From NCBI RefSeq assembly GCF_020071995.1, contig NZ_JABWTK010000002.1, forward strand, positions 186,001-250,000: DNA of 64,000 nucleotides, in the 5' to 3' direction. The notes under the pieces were generated by a model that did no database searches, had not been told where the DNA came from, and saw only the letters and a list, made by a program, of their open reading frames with translations. This DNA comes from Planococcus chinensis (GTDB lineage Bacteria; Bacillota; Bacilli; Bacillales_A; Planococcaceae). Of this stretch, positions 18,722 to 26,777 are shown in pieces (within the stretch, counting starts at the first letter, position 1; each line of letters starts with the position of its first letter). The translations under genes and the position numbers were made by a program.

Positions 18722-18919
18722 ACAATCTTCCCCTTTTCGTTCTTTTCGCTTTCTTGCTTCTGTTATAATTATGTGTGAACAGGCAGAGATGAAAAGCAGT
18801 GCGCTTTCCAACTGAAAGCCGATTACCATTAGTATAACGTATCGACAGAAGTTGGACATCTTTGGGCAAGCCGTTCTTGTTTCATTCAGATCGGCGTTTA
18901 TTTTTTAGGAGGATCATTC

Positions 18920-19534
18920 ATGTTAAATTTTTTCAAGAACCATAAATTGATTGTGTTCTTACCCTTGGCATTTGCCTTATACAGCTTGGCGTTTCAAGAT
19001 GCCAAGATATTCTGGTATATGTACACATTCGCATTGCTTGTGCTGATGTCGTTTTCAGTTATTTTCATTAAAGTTTTCGACGAGATGGCTACTTGGAAAT
19101 CCATGATTTATGGCCTTGGCTACGGGACCGCCATTTATGCAATTATTGCCGGCGGCTTTCAGCTGTTCAAGCTGCTTTCGTTCAATATAGAGGGATCGGT
19201 GTCATCTTTCATTTCCACTTTTGCTCCGAGCTCCATCTGGCATTACCTGCTTTTGATGTTCATCATTGTGCCGGGTGAAGAGATTTTCTGGAGAGGCTTT
19301 GTTCAACAGAACCTGAAAGCCTATGTTTCGACAGGATACTCAGTGCTGATTTCATCCCTATTGTTCGGACTCGCTCTCGGCTTTGGCGGTTTTGTTCCAG
19401 GCATTTTCGCTGGAATTGCTACCGGCATTGTCTTAGGCTTTTTGTATGAATGGAAACGAAGCATGCCGCTTCTCATCATCGCTCATTTGGTGATGATCGT
19501 TTTGCTATTTTTAGTGCTGCCTTTACCGGTATAG
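18920..19534 (+). CDS. CPBP-family intramembrane metalloprotease
   Basis: A 204-residue protein with about six transmembrane helices. The CPBP/Abi catalytic motif EExxxR is present as GEEIFWRGF (about residues 119-127), and a later His is in LLIIAHLVM (about 195). This matches the glutamate/histidine site of CAAX-type proteases such as Rce1. Substrates are unknown; bacterial members act in peptide processing or bacteriocin self-protection. TTAGGAGG precedes the ATG. The following lipoprotein gene starts 53 bases later and may be cotranscribed. Confidence 0.87.
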   Translation: MLNFFKNHKLIVFLPLAFALYSLAFQDAKIFWYMYTFALLVLMSFSVIFIKVFDEMATWKSMIYGLGYGTAIYAIIAGGFQLFKLLSFNIEGSVSSFISTFAPSSIWHYLLLMFIIVPGEEIFWRGFVQQNLKAYVSTGYSVLISSLLFGLALGFGGFVPGIFAGIATGIVLGFLYEWKRSMPLLIIAHLVMIVLLFLVLPLPV

Positions 19535-19587
19535 ACTGAAACATTTCCGCCCGTTATCCGTCAACTAGAGGAAAGGGAGGAATAATT

Positions 19588-20286
19588 ATGAAAAAAAGTT
19601 TATTGCACGTTGCGCTTCTACTGACAATTGGCGGAACCTTGGCAGCATGCGGGACATCAGAGTCCAATGAAGATACAAGTTCGAATACACCTGAAGAGGC
19701 TGTGGAAGAAACAATCGCCGAGGAAGATAAAGATAAAGAAACCGTGAATGATGAAGTTGGCAGCGAAGAAAAAGCCGCTGAAGAAACAACGGCTGTGGAG
19801 GAAGAAGCCAAGCCTGAAGAGACAGCTGACGATGAAGCTGCTCCACCTTCAGAAGGAACCTTGACCGAAAGCGATGAACAGCCCTATGAACTTCACGTAT
19901 TGCCAGGCTATGCGTTAACTTCCGAAGAACCCGGAAAAGATTCCTTATACAAAGAAGACGATCCTTCCGTCTTTATGCGGATCGAAACATTCGCTTCAGG
20001 CGAAGTTGATTTTTCGCAAGCTGAAGCACAAGTGAAGGAAACCTTGAAAGCTGTAAATGCAGAAGCTGTAAATGCAGAAGCTGAAATTGCCGAAGGCCAA
20101 AAATTGGAAAGTGCGGACATAGTCAAATCGTCCAGTTTTGAAGTGCCAAGCGCTGAAGGAAAAGTGACTGGAGTAGTATTTGAACAAGAAAACCAACTGG
20201 TCCGCTTAACGATTTTCGATAGTGAAGCAGCCCAGGCTACAGCAGATTTTATCGCAATGGGACAAACCATCAAAAGAGTAGAATAA
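19588..20286 (+). CDS. Acidic lipoprotein of unknown function
   Basis: A 232-residue protein. A type II signal peptide ends in the lipobox LAAC (Cys about residue 21). An acidic, Glu/Thr/Ala-rich linker (about 25-95) precedes a compact C-terminal domain (about 100-232) with an ELHVLPGYALTSEEPGKDSL start. A 15-base unit is duplicated in tandem at 20050-20079 and gives NAEAV twice. GGGAGG lies upstream of the ATG. It is anchored on the outer face of the membrane; no family recognised. Confidence 0.82.
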   Translation: MKKSLLHVALLLTIGGTLAACGTSESNEDTSSNTPEEAVEETIAEEDKDKETVNDEVGSEEKAAEETTAVEEEAKPEETADDEAAPPSEGTLTESDEQPYELHVLPGYALTSEEPGKDSLYKEDDPSVFMRIETFASGEVDFSQAEAQVKETLKAVNAEAVNAEAEIAEGQKLESADIVKSSSFEVPSAEGKVTGVVFEQENQLVRLTIFDSEAAQATADFIAMGQTIKRVE

Positions 20287-20293
20287 CGAAACA

Positions 20294-20323
20294 GAAAAAG
20301 CCACCTCTTTAGGTGGCTTTTTC
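20294..20323. terminator. Bidirectional terminator between lipoprotein and MarR genes
   Basis: A perfect 13-bp stem (GAAAAAGCCACCT with AGGTGGCTTTTTC) with a 4-base loop. It has A and T runs on each side and serves two convergent genes. Confidence 0.92.
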
Positions 20324-20331
20324 TACTATGC

Positions 20332-20775
20332 TTAATAAGATAAATCCTTGATCGATAAGCCCAACTTTTTCATTAGCTCGATCGCCTCATCTTTTTCTTC
20401 GCTTGATAAAGCATTCGTCAATTCATGAAGGTTTTTCTCGTGCTCCGGAAAAATCTGTCCCATGAATTCCTTTCCTTCTTCGGATATTTCTGCGTATGTG
20501 ACACGACGGTCGGTTGGGCAGTTGACGCGGGTAATATAGCCGCGCTTCTCCAATTTATCAATAACATACGTGATTGATCCGCTCGCCAGCAAAATTTTTC
20601 CGCCGATTTTTTGGAGAGGCTGCTTTCCTTTATGGTACAGGAGTTCCATTACAGCAAATTCAGTCGGATTTACCCCATGTGCCTGAAAAAAATGATTGGT
20701 CTGTTCCGTTATAGCTTTATGGGCGCGCGATAACACTATAAACAGCTTTAACGATTGTTTGATTTCTTCGTTCAT
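20332..20775 (-). CDS. MarR-family transcriptional regulator
   Basis: A 147-residue winged-helix regulator. The recognition region is LASGSITYVIDKLEKRGYIT, and the wing carries RVNCPTDRRVTYAEISEEG, a clear MarR signature. The ATG at 20775 is chosen over an in-frame GTG three codons earlier. No redox Cys typical of OhrR is present near the N-terminus. Its target is unknown; it stands alone, with the ktrD gene upstream on the same strand ending 92 bases away. Confidence 0.88.
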   Translation of the reverse strand: MNEEIKQSLKLFIVLSRAHKAITEQTNHFFQAHGVNPTEFAVMELLYHKGKQPLQKIGGKILLASGSITYVIDKLEKRGYITRVNCPTDRRVTYAEISEEGKEFMGQIFPEHEKNLHELTNALSSEEKDEAIELMKKLGLSIKDLSY

Positions 20776-20867
20776 ATGATCCACTCTTTCCCAATTTAAA
20801 AATCTCTTGCAATAATTATAGTCTTTTTATAAGAAAAAGGCACGGTTATTACGCTAGGCATCCCTGC

Positions 20868-22217
20868 TTATCCAATAATGACGCGTTCTTTTGGATAATG
20901 GAATTTGGTTTTATCGCTTTTTCCGCCAATCGTGAACAAGAAAGAAATCAATCCGACGCGTCCGACAAACATCAACGCCATAATGACGACTTTCCCGAAT
21001 GCCGACAAGTCATCTGTAATGCCGAGTGACATTCCGCACGTTCCAAACGCCGAAGTAATCTCAAAAAGGATCTGCACGGGAGTCGCATGCGGTTCAGAGA
21101 TAATTAAGGCCATTGTCGCAAAGAGCACCATAAAGCCTGCCAAAATTATCACCGCATAGGAACGGAAAACATCAATCAATTCAATTTCACGATTGAAAAT
21201 TTGAATCGTATTTTTCCCTCTTGCAAAATTAATCAGAAACAGCAAAGCTATGGCAAACGTTGTTGTCCGGATTCCGCCGCCAACGGAGCTTGGCGACGCC
21301 CCGATAAACATCAATGCACTCATGAACACATTGGTGGCCTCGCTAAATTGCGTAATATCCATGGTCGTAAGCCCTCCGGAACGGGATGAAACCGAATGGA
21401 ACATCGCTGCAAACAAGGTTTCGTGCCAATTATACCCTTTGAACGCATTCAACGATTCAAAGGCCAGCAACACCAGTGTTCCGACTACCAGCAAAATGCC
21501 AAAAGTGCTTGTCGTGATTTTGGTAAACAAAGAAAAGCGGAAGTTTTTGTTTCTGTTCGACAAGAACTCTTTTATTTCAATCAACACCGGAAAGCCGATG
21601 GCTCCTAAAATAATTAAAATCATATTGATGATCTGTACGAAATAATCATTAAAAAAAGGATATAACGATTCGCCGGTAATATCGAATCCGCCGTTGGTCG
21701 TTGCACTCACGGACGCAAAGACCCCTTGCAGCAACGCTTCATTGAAGGTGTCAAAGTACTGGGTAAAATACAAAGTAAAAATGACGGCTCCCACTAATTC
21801 AATCAATAGAAGAATTTTAATGATTTCCCGAATCAGTTTTACTACCCCGGACATATTAAATTGATTGTGGTCGACCATGATCAACTGCCGTTCCCTTAAG
21901 CCGATCCTTTTTCCGATCAACAGCCAGAAAAAAGTTCCCAATGACATAATGCCAATTCCACCAAGCTGCAGGATAAACATAATCATAATGATGCCGAAAG
22001 TGGAATAAGTTTCGGCAATATTGACAACTGTCAGCCCTGTTACGCTGACCGCACTGACGGCTGTAAATAAACTATTAATCCATGGCATGTCGATTCCAGG
22101 CTGATGGACGCCTGGCAACCGGAGCAACAGAAAGGAAGAAGCGATCGCAACGAAATAATAAGATACGATAGCTTGGGCAGGCGTTAGATTCCGTAGTTTT
22201 TGAAATGAACTGTTCAT
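20868..22217 (-). CDS. ktrD: Potassium uptake channel subunit KtrD/KtrB
   Basis: A 449-residue Trk/Ktr membrane subunit. Four selectivity-filter repeats are visible: SVTGLTV, ATTNGGFD, SSRSGGLTT and FGTCGMSLG. The length equals B. subtilis KtrD (449 aa), and its closeness to sigI-rsgI recalls the B. subtilis neighbourhood. The protein imports K+ coupled to Na+ when assembled with a cytoplasmic KtrA/KtrC RCK ring. No RCK gene is in the window, so the partner must be elsewhere, as for B. subtilis KtrC. KtrB versus KtrD is judged from arrangement only. Confidence 0.85.
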   Translation of the reverse strand: MNSSFQKLRNLTPAQAIVSYYFVAIASSFLLLRLPGVHQPGIDMPWINSLFTAVSAVSVTGLTVVNIAETYSTFGIIMIMFILQLGGIGIMSLGTFFWLLIGKRIGLRERQLIMVDHNQFNMSGVVKLIREIIKILLLIELVGAVIFTLYFTQYFDTFNEALLQGVFASVSATTNGGFDITGESLYPFFNDYFVQIINMILIILGAIGFPVLIEIKEFLSNRNKNFRFSLFTKITTSTFGILLVVGTLVLLAFESLNAFKGYNWHETLFAAMFHSVSSRSGGLTTMDITQFSEATNVFMSALMFIGASPSSVGGGIRTTTFAIALLFLINFARGKNTIQIFNREIELIDVFRSYAVIILAGFMVLFATMALIISEPHATPVQILFEITSAFGTCGMSLGITDDLSAFGKVVIMALMFVGRVGLISFLFTIGGKSDKTKFHYPKERVIIG

Positions 22218-22320
22218 AGAGTTTAATTCCTTTCTGCCTTCGTTCTCTACCTATTCTAAGAAAAGAAAACCTAAAAGGAAAGGGGCAAATAAAAATGTCC
22301 TTTTTTTCTCCTTTAAAAGA

Positions 22321-22356
22321 GAAAAAGAGCAGAATCAAAGCTTCTACTCTTTTTCC
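22321..22356 (-). terminator. Intrinsic terminator at the end of rsgI
   Basis: A 13-bp stem (AAAAAGAGTAGAA with TTCTGCTCTTTTT, one G-T pair) that overlaps the rsgI stop codon and has a T run on the minus strand. Confidence 0.85.
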
Positions 22357-23600
22357 TTCATATTTTTCTTTTGTGGGGCAGATTTTTTCTTTTCAACTGA
22401 TGGTCCAGGTTTAGAATTCCCCTTTTTAGAAGCATCCTTATTTCCTTTTTTCGGTTGAGGCTTTTTGTCTTTTTTTGTTTGCCCGGATTGGTCATGCTGT
22501 TTCTTTTCCTGCGCTTTTGGAGCAGCTTTCTTTTCCTGTTTAGGCGGCACTGCTTTTTTCTCTAACCCTGGCGGTGTTTTCTTTGGTTTTGGTTCCACTG
22601 GCGCTGTTTTTTTCTGTTGTCCCGCAGGTTTTTCTTTCGGTTCCAGAGGCGCTTGTTTCTTTTGCTGCCCCCCGGGAATTGCCTTTTTCTCTTGTCCTGA
22701 AGGGGTTGCCTTCTTTTTCGGTTCCAGTGGGACGGCTTTCTTTTCTTGCCCCGGCGGTGTTTCTTTCTTTTCGCGCTCTTGAGGAGCCGCTTTCTTCGGC
22801 AGTTCTAAAGGAGCTTCATCGATCTTACCAGCAGGCGCACTGTCTTTCTTCGGTTCTTTTGTCAAAACAGGCTTTCCGTCTTTTAATTTCTGTTCTTCAT
22901 TCACTTTTGAATTTTTATTTGGCTGCTTCTCTGCGCCATCAGCCGGCGCTTGTTGTTTTGAAGGAACCGGTGTAAATTTGTCGATTTTCTGGCCGACCGG
23001 CACACTCTCTTTGACCGACTCTCTCCACTGTTTGCGCGTCGCTTTTTTCAGATGAATGTCAACATTGCTTGCTACTACTGCACTTGCTGCAGCCGCTGTA
23101 ACCACTTTTTCCACGGGTTTCTTTGCTTCGCTGTTTGCGCTTGCACCCACTGTGGTGATGGTCACTTCTTCTGTTTTGTCATTGACTGACAATGCTATGA
23201 CTTTTGCCAGCACTTCATCCAAGGAATGGTTTTTCCATTCGCCAAGCTTATCTATAAGAATTTCTCCATCGGCGTTCAAATCGCGGACTGAAATGACGCG
23301 GTATTCCTCATTGAATCCCAATTCCACTCCTGGATTGATTTCCACCTGCACATAAGCGAAAGCTTCGTCCGATGGCAAAAGAACGGATAAAAACAACAGA
23401 AGAACAGCAAATGCCGCCGTTGCTGGAACCCAGATCGGCTGCCACTTGATTTTCGCTTTTCGCTGTTCTTCATAGAAATAGCCTTCCTCACCAATTCTGA
23501 TTTGTTGGACTGCACGTCCAGCCAAAAATTGGCCGTCTCCTGTCAAATAAATGGAACGGTTGCCTTTGGATTCAACACATATTCCTTTTTGCATCTTCAT
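22344..23600 (-). CDS. rsgI: Anti-sigma-I factor RsgI
   Basis: A 418-residue membrane protein. The N-terminal cytosolic RsgI domain (KGICVESKGNRSIYLTGDG) binds sigma-I. One transmembrane helix lies at about residues 52-73, followed by the conserved extracytoplasmic domain (YVQVEINPGVELGFNEEYRV). The last 190 residues are a Lys/Pro/Gln-rich repeat (motifs such as PPGQEKKA and LEPKEKP). The ATG overlaps the sigI stop codon (TGATG); an adjacent TTG with better SD spacing is an alternative. RsgI holds SigI inactive until envelope or heat stress. The tail may reach into the wall. Confidence 0.92.
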   Translation of the reverse strand: MKMQKGICVESKGNRSIYLTGDGQFLAGRAVQQIRIGEEGYFYEEQRKAKIKWQPIWVPATAAFAVLLLFLSVLLPSDEAFAYVQVEINPGVELGFNEEYRVISVRDLNADGEILIDKLGEWKNHSLDEVLAKVIALSVNDKTEEVTITTVGASANSEAKKPVEKVVTAAAASAVVASNVDIHLKKATRKQWRESVKESVPVGQKIDKFTPVPSKQQAPADGAEKQPNKNSKVNEEQKLKDGKPVLTKEPKKDSAPAGKIDEAPLELPKKAAPQEREKKETPPGQEKKAVPLEPKKKATPSGQEKKAIPGGQQKKQAPLEPKEKPAGQQKKTAPVEPKPKKTPPGLEKKAVPPKQEKKAAPKAQEKKQHDQSGQTKKDKKPQPKKGNKDASKKGNSKPGPSVEKKKSAPQKKNMKEKE

Positions 23601-24352
23601 CAAAGCAACCGCTCCTTTAAATAATCTTTTAAATAATGTAAATCGCTTTGGAGCAAAAGAGCCATAGCGATTATGTATTTTCGGTTTCGTTCAACGGTTT
23701 TTCGTGAAACCCGAACCATTATTTCAATTTCTTTGACTGGCAGCTTTCTTTTGTTCATCAAAAATTCCCTGTACTCTTCTGTTTCAGCAACCATCTGTGC
23801 AATCTGCACAGCGGTTTGACGGGCATCTTCATGCTTGGGCGCAATTTTAGCCAGTGTTTGAAAATTCAAATCAAACTCTTTTAACATCGCTTCGTACAAG
23901 GCAATTTCTTCCCGTCGGATTTCGGCTTGCTTTTCCAAGTTGAAGTTCTTGATGGAAGCCGTTTCTTCGATCCACCTGGAAGATTCGGGGTCCTCATTGG
24001 TTGAGGCGCTGAAGTCATGGACAAATTCCGTACGCTGGCTTTCTTTGCGTATAAAATCAATGACCCGCCGCCGGATAATCAAATGGGCAAACGTTAGAAA
24101 CGAGGCGTTTTTTTCTTTTTCATATCCCTGCACCGCTTCGTGAAATGCCGAAAGGGCTATACTGTATTCATCATCATGATCGTCGATAAATCGTTTGCAT
24201 ACTTGCGCAGCAGTCTTTTTCATAAACGGAGAATATGACTGAAGCAAATGGTGAAGCGCGATATCATCGCCATTTTGCGCCATTAAAGCCAATTCTTCTG
24301 CTGGTACTTTTTCACTACGTCCAAACATTCCAGATAAAACAGCCATTAACAT
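23600..24352 (-). CDS. sigI: RNA polymerase sigma factor SigI
   Basis: A 250-residue sigma factor. Region 2 is seen as SFLTFAHLIIRRRVIDFIRKESQ, and the C-terminal part ends in a helix-turn-helix-like element (LPVKEIEIMVRVSRKTVERNRKYIIA). This layout is typical of SigI rather than ECF factors. In Bacillus it responds to heat and wall stress and is controlled by RsgI, encoded immediately downstream with a 1-base overlap. The ATG follows GAGGTGAG. Confidence 0.93.
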   Translation of the reverse strand: MLMAVLSGMFGRSEKVPAEELALMAQNGDDIALHHLLQSYSPFMKKTAAQVCKRFIDDHDDEYSIALSAFHEAVQGYEKEKNASFLTFAHLIIRRRVIDFIRKESQRTEFVHDFSASTNEDPESSRWIEETASIKNFNLEKQAEIRREEIALYEAMLKEFDLNFQTLAKIAPKHEDARQTAVQIAQMVAETEEYREFLMNKRKLPVKEIEIMVRVSRKTVERNRKYIIAMALLLQSDLHYLKDYLKERLL

Positions 24353-24525
24353 ACGCTCACCTCTTTCCTGCAGACACTACCTATGATTGTAACGGCAGTA
24401 ATTGGAAAAGAAAAGGGCGTTTAGTTAGTACTTTATATGTATTCGTTTTCCGGCCCATATTTCTGTCGGTCCTGTAAATTAAATTTTGAAGCCATGAATT
24501 TTTATAGTTTTGTAAATGCCCATAA

Positions 24526-24553
24526 AAAAAAGCCTCCAACCGGAGGCTTTTTT
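24526..24553. terminator. Intrinsic terminator after the TerC/MeeY gene
   Basis: A perfect 12-bp stem (AAAAAAGCCTCC with GGAGGCTTTTTT) with a 4-base loop and T runs on both strands. It serves the minus-strand gene. Confidence 0.92.
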
Positions 24554-24557
24554 ATTA

Positions 24558-25334
24558 TTAAGCATTTTCTTCTTTGTTTTTTCTAACTCCTGTAATAACG
24601 CCAACCACTACAATTCCGACCAAGACTGTCCAGAAAGTAAGCGTCCAAGGTGTCGAATGTGGGAAGTCATGCGGCAAGACACCCAGTTTTTCGTGAGAAA
24701 GTGTCATAACAAGCAATTTTACCCCTACCCAACCGACGATTACAAAAGCTGCTGTTTCCAATTGCGGGTATTTCTCAAGGATTTGAACAAATTTATGGGC
24801 AGCAAATCGCATGATGATTACTCCGATTAAACCACCAGCCAACATGACGACAAATTGTCCGGAGTTGATCCCGCCAATGTCCTCCATACCAAATACGTTC
24901 AAATGCGGTAATGTAACTGCAAGTGCAACAGCCGCAAGCATTGAGTCAATCGCAAACGCGATATCCGCCAACTCGACTTTCAATACTGTCATCCAGAAAC
25001 TTGAACCTTTTTTCGGTGCTTTTTCAACGTCGATAGCATGATCGCTCTCGCCTTTTCGTTGATCATAAATATTTTTAATCGATATAAATAATAAGTAAGC
25101 CGCTCCAAGTGCCTGTATTTGCCAGATATTAACAAGCAGCGTAATCATAAACAACGCTGCAAAGCGGAACACAAATGCCCCCACTAAACCGTAGAACAAA
25201 GCTTTTTTCTGCTTGTCTTTCGGCAAGTGTTTAACCATAACAGCCATTACGACTGCGTTATCCGCAGCCAGTAGCCCTTCAAGCCCTACCAGTACAAGCA
25301 GAACCCAGGCATACTCCAATAATATTGCTTCCAT
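24558..25334 (-). CDS. meeY: TerC-family manganese exporter, MeeY (YkoY)-like
   Basis: A 258-residue membrane protein with about seven helices. The TerC metal-site signatures are GLEGLLAADNAVVMAVMVKH (about residues 17-36) and VELADIAFAIDSMLAAVALA (about 115-134), each with conserved acidic residues in the membrane. B. subtilis YkoY (MeeY) exports Mn2+ to metallate exported proteins. A yybP-ykoY Mn2+ riboswitch directly upstream (25361-25500) strongly supports a manganese role. AGGAGG precedes the ATG. Confidence 0.9.
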   Translation of the reverse strand: MEAILLEYAWVLLVLVGLEGLLAADNAVVMAVMVKHLPKDKQKKALFYGLVGAFVFRFAALFMITLLVNIWQIQALGAAYLLFISIKNIYDQRKGESDHAIDVEKAPKKGSSFWMTVLKVELADIAFAIDSMLAAVALAVTLPHLNVFGMEDIGGINSGQFVVMLAGGLIGVIIMRFAAHKFVQILEKYPQLETAAFVIVGWVGVKLLVMTLSHEKLGVLPHDFPHSTPWTLTFWTVLVGIVVVGVITGVRKNKEENA

Positions 25335-25360
25335 TCTTTCTCCTCCTGTTTTTTGCCGGC

Positions 25361-25500
25361 AAAAAAGACCCCTGCCTAAATAAAGGCAAAGGTCTCGCTA
25401 AGCAAATAAATTCACTATCATAACCGATGGTTACTAGCCATGTCTTGACGATTATGAAATAGGTTTCCCTAAAGCTACTCCCCCTTGACTGAACGTCAAA
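25361..25500 (-). promoter_or_regulatory. yybP-ykoY manganese riboswitch with terminator
   Basis: Read on the minus strand, the 5' end has the class hallmark AAGGGGGAGTAGC, then CGTCAAGACATGGC, CGGTTATG and finally GCTTAGCGAGACCTTTGCC, the characteristic two-arm core. The last element can instead pair as GACCTTTGCCT with AGGCAGGGGTC (25367-25394, two G-U pairs), followed by six T, an intrinsic terminator. For this class Mn2+ binding to the aptamer prevents terminator formation, so excess manganese turns on the exporter. The aptamer identity is visible in sequence; the switch direction follows known family members. Confidence 0.9.
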
Positions 25501-25551
25501 GTGTATGAAGTTGTAGAATAATCATACCATAATTCTATACAATGTAAAAGA

Positions 25552-26631
25552 TTAGCGTATAGCGATATGGTAATTTTTATCCTTTTTATGGAGTTCATAG
25601 AACCGGATCATAGAAGGCATGGACTTTAGGAAATCGGCGCATTCAATCCCGCTTCCTTTCAATAGCCGTTGTGCGGTGCTGGTGTCAAAAGTGGCCTTCC
25701 ATGTTAAATAATCCAAGGTCTCTGCTTCAACTCCAAGCAGTTTTCGCACTGGCGAAACGGCTAAGGAAACTTCCGCCAATTTATGCGGCAATCGGGCTTT
25801 CGGAATCTTTCCTGTCATTTCCACCACCATTTTCCGGTAGACTTCCTCCACAGGATGGGGCCATGGATCTGTCAAATGGACCGTTTCTCCTGCAGCATCC
25901 GGCAAAGAGCTTAAATAGACGGACGCATTAATAATATAGTCAACCGGCACGACATTGATATAGGCCGTTGATCGTCCAAGGTACGGGATAACCGGCAGTT
26001 TTCGGACGCGGTCGATCATATTCAGGAAAAAGTAAGGACCGTCGAATTTCACTGTTTCTCCGGTCTCGGAATGTCCACGGACAATGCCAGGGCGAACGAT
26101 GGTCAAAGGAACTGAGTTTTTCAGCTCTTCAACCAGCAGTTCTGCCTCAAACTTTGTTTCCTCATAAAAGTTCTTGAATTTTTCCGGACGGATCAATTCA
26201 TTCTCATAAAGGGTCCCTTCCCTTGCTCCGGCTACGTAAGCGGTGCTGAAGTACATATAACGCTCCAGGTTTGGCAATGTCAAAATGAAGTCGTTTACAT
26301 TCTGTGTGCCTTCCACATTCACTTTCCAAGCGATTTCTTTCGGTACCGCCAAATCATAAATGGCAGCTAGATGCCAAAATACCAATTTTTTCGAATGCAG
26401 GTGAAGAGCGTCTTCACTGCTTAAGCCAAGACCGGCTTTTGTAATATCGCCATCCATAATACGGATTGGTCTGCATCCGGTTTCTTGCTGGATTTTCGCA
26501 GCTTCTTGTTCCGCCTTGGCACGTTCTGACGGCAAGATAATAGCCGATATGCCGGTATTGTCCTGAATGAATTTTCGAATCAACTGGCTTGCAATAAATC
26601 CCGGAAACCCGGTAAAAACGATTTCTCTCAT
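25552..26631 (-). CDS. Extended SDR / NAD_binding_4 family protein
   Basis: A 359-residue NAD(P)-binding protein. The glycine motif is TGFPGFIAS (about residues 7-15), and the catalytic Tyr-x-x-x-Lys is YEETK (about 155). It resembles the reductase domain of fatty acyl/thioester reductases and B. subtilis epimerase-like proteins, ending in an unusual RFYELHKKDK tail. The substrate cannot be named. The ATG at 26631 follows AAGGAG with 8-base spacing; in-frame GTG codons upstream are less likely. It is monocistronic, transcribed toward the manganese riboswitch of meeY. Confidence 0.8.
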   Translation of the reverse strand: MREIVFTGFPGFIASQLIRKFIQDNTGISAIILPSERAKAEQEAAKIQQETGCRPIRIMDGDITKAGLGLSSEDALHLHSKKLVFWHLAAIYDLAVPKEIAWKVNVEGTQNVNDFILTLPNLERYMYFSTAYVAGAREGTLYENELIRPEKFKNFYEETKFEAELLVEELKNSVPLTIVRPGIVRGHSETGETVKFDGPYFFLNMIDRVRKLPVIPYLGRSTAYINVVPVDYIINASVYLSSLPDAAGETVHLTDPWPHPVEEVYRKMVVEMTGKIPKARLPHKLAEVSLAVSPVRKLLGVEAETLDYLTWKATFDTSTAQRLLKGSGIECADFLKSMPSMIRFYELHKKDKNYHIAIR

Positions 26632-26720
26632 CACTTCCACTCCTTTCCCTTATTATACTTAATATTCCAACACTTTACTGATTTATCTAAAATATTTTTC
26701 TTCCTACTTGGAATACCAAA

Positions 26721-26771
26721 TAAAAAAAGCTGCATTCATTTAACTTTAATCCGGTTAAATGAATGCAGCTT
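26721..26771 (-). terminator. Intrinsic terminator of the RND pump gene
   Basis: A perfect 18-bp stem from AAGCTGCATTCATTTAAC and its reverse complement around a 9-base loop, followed on the minus strand by seven T. Confidence 0.95.
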
Positions 26772-26777
26772 CTATAA

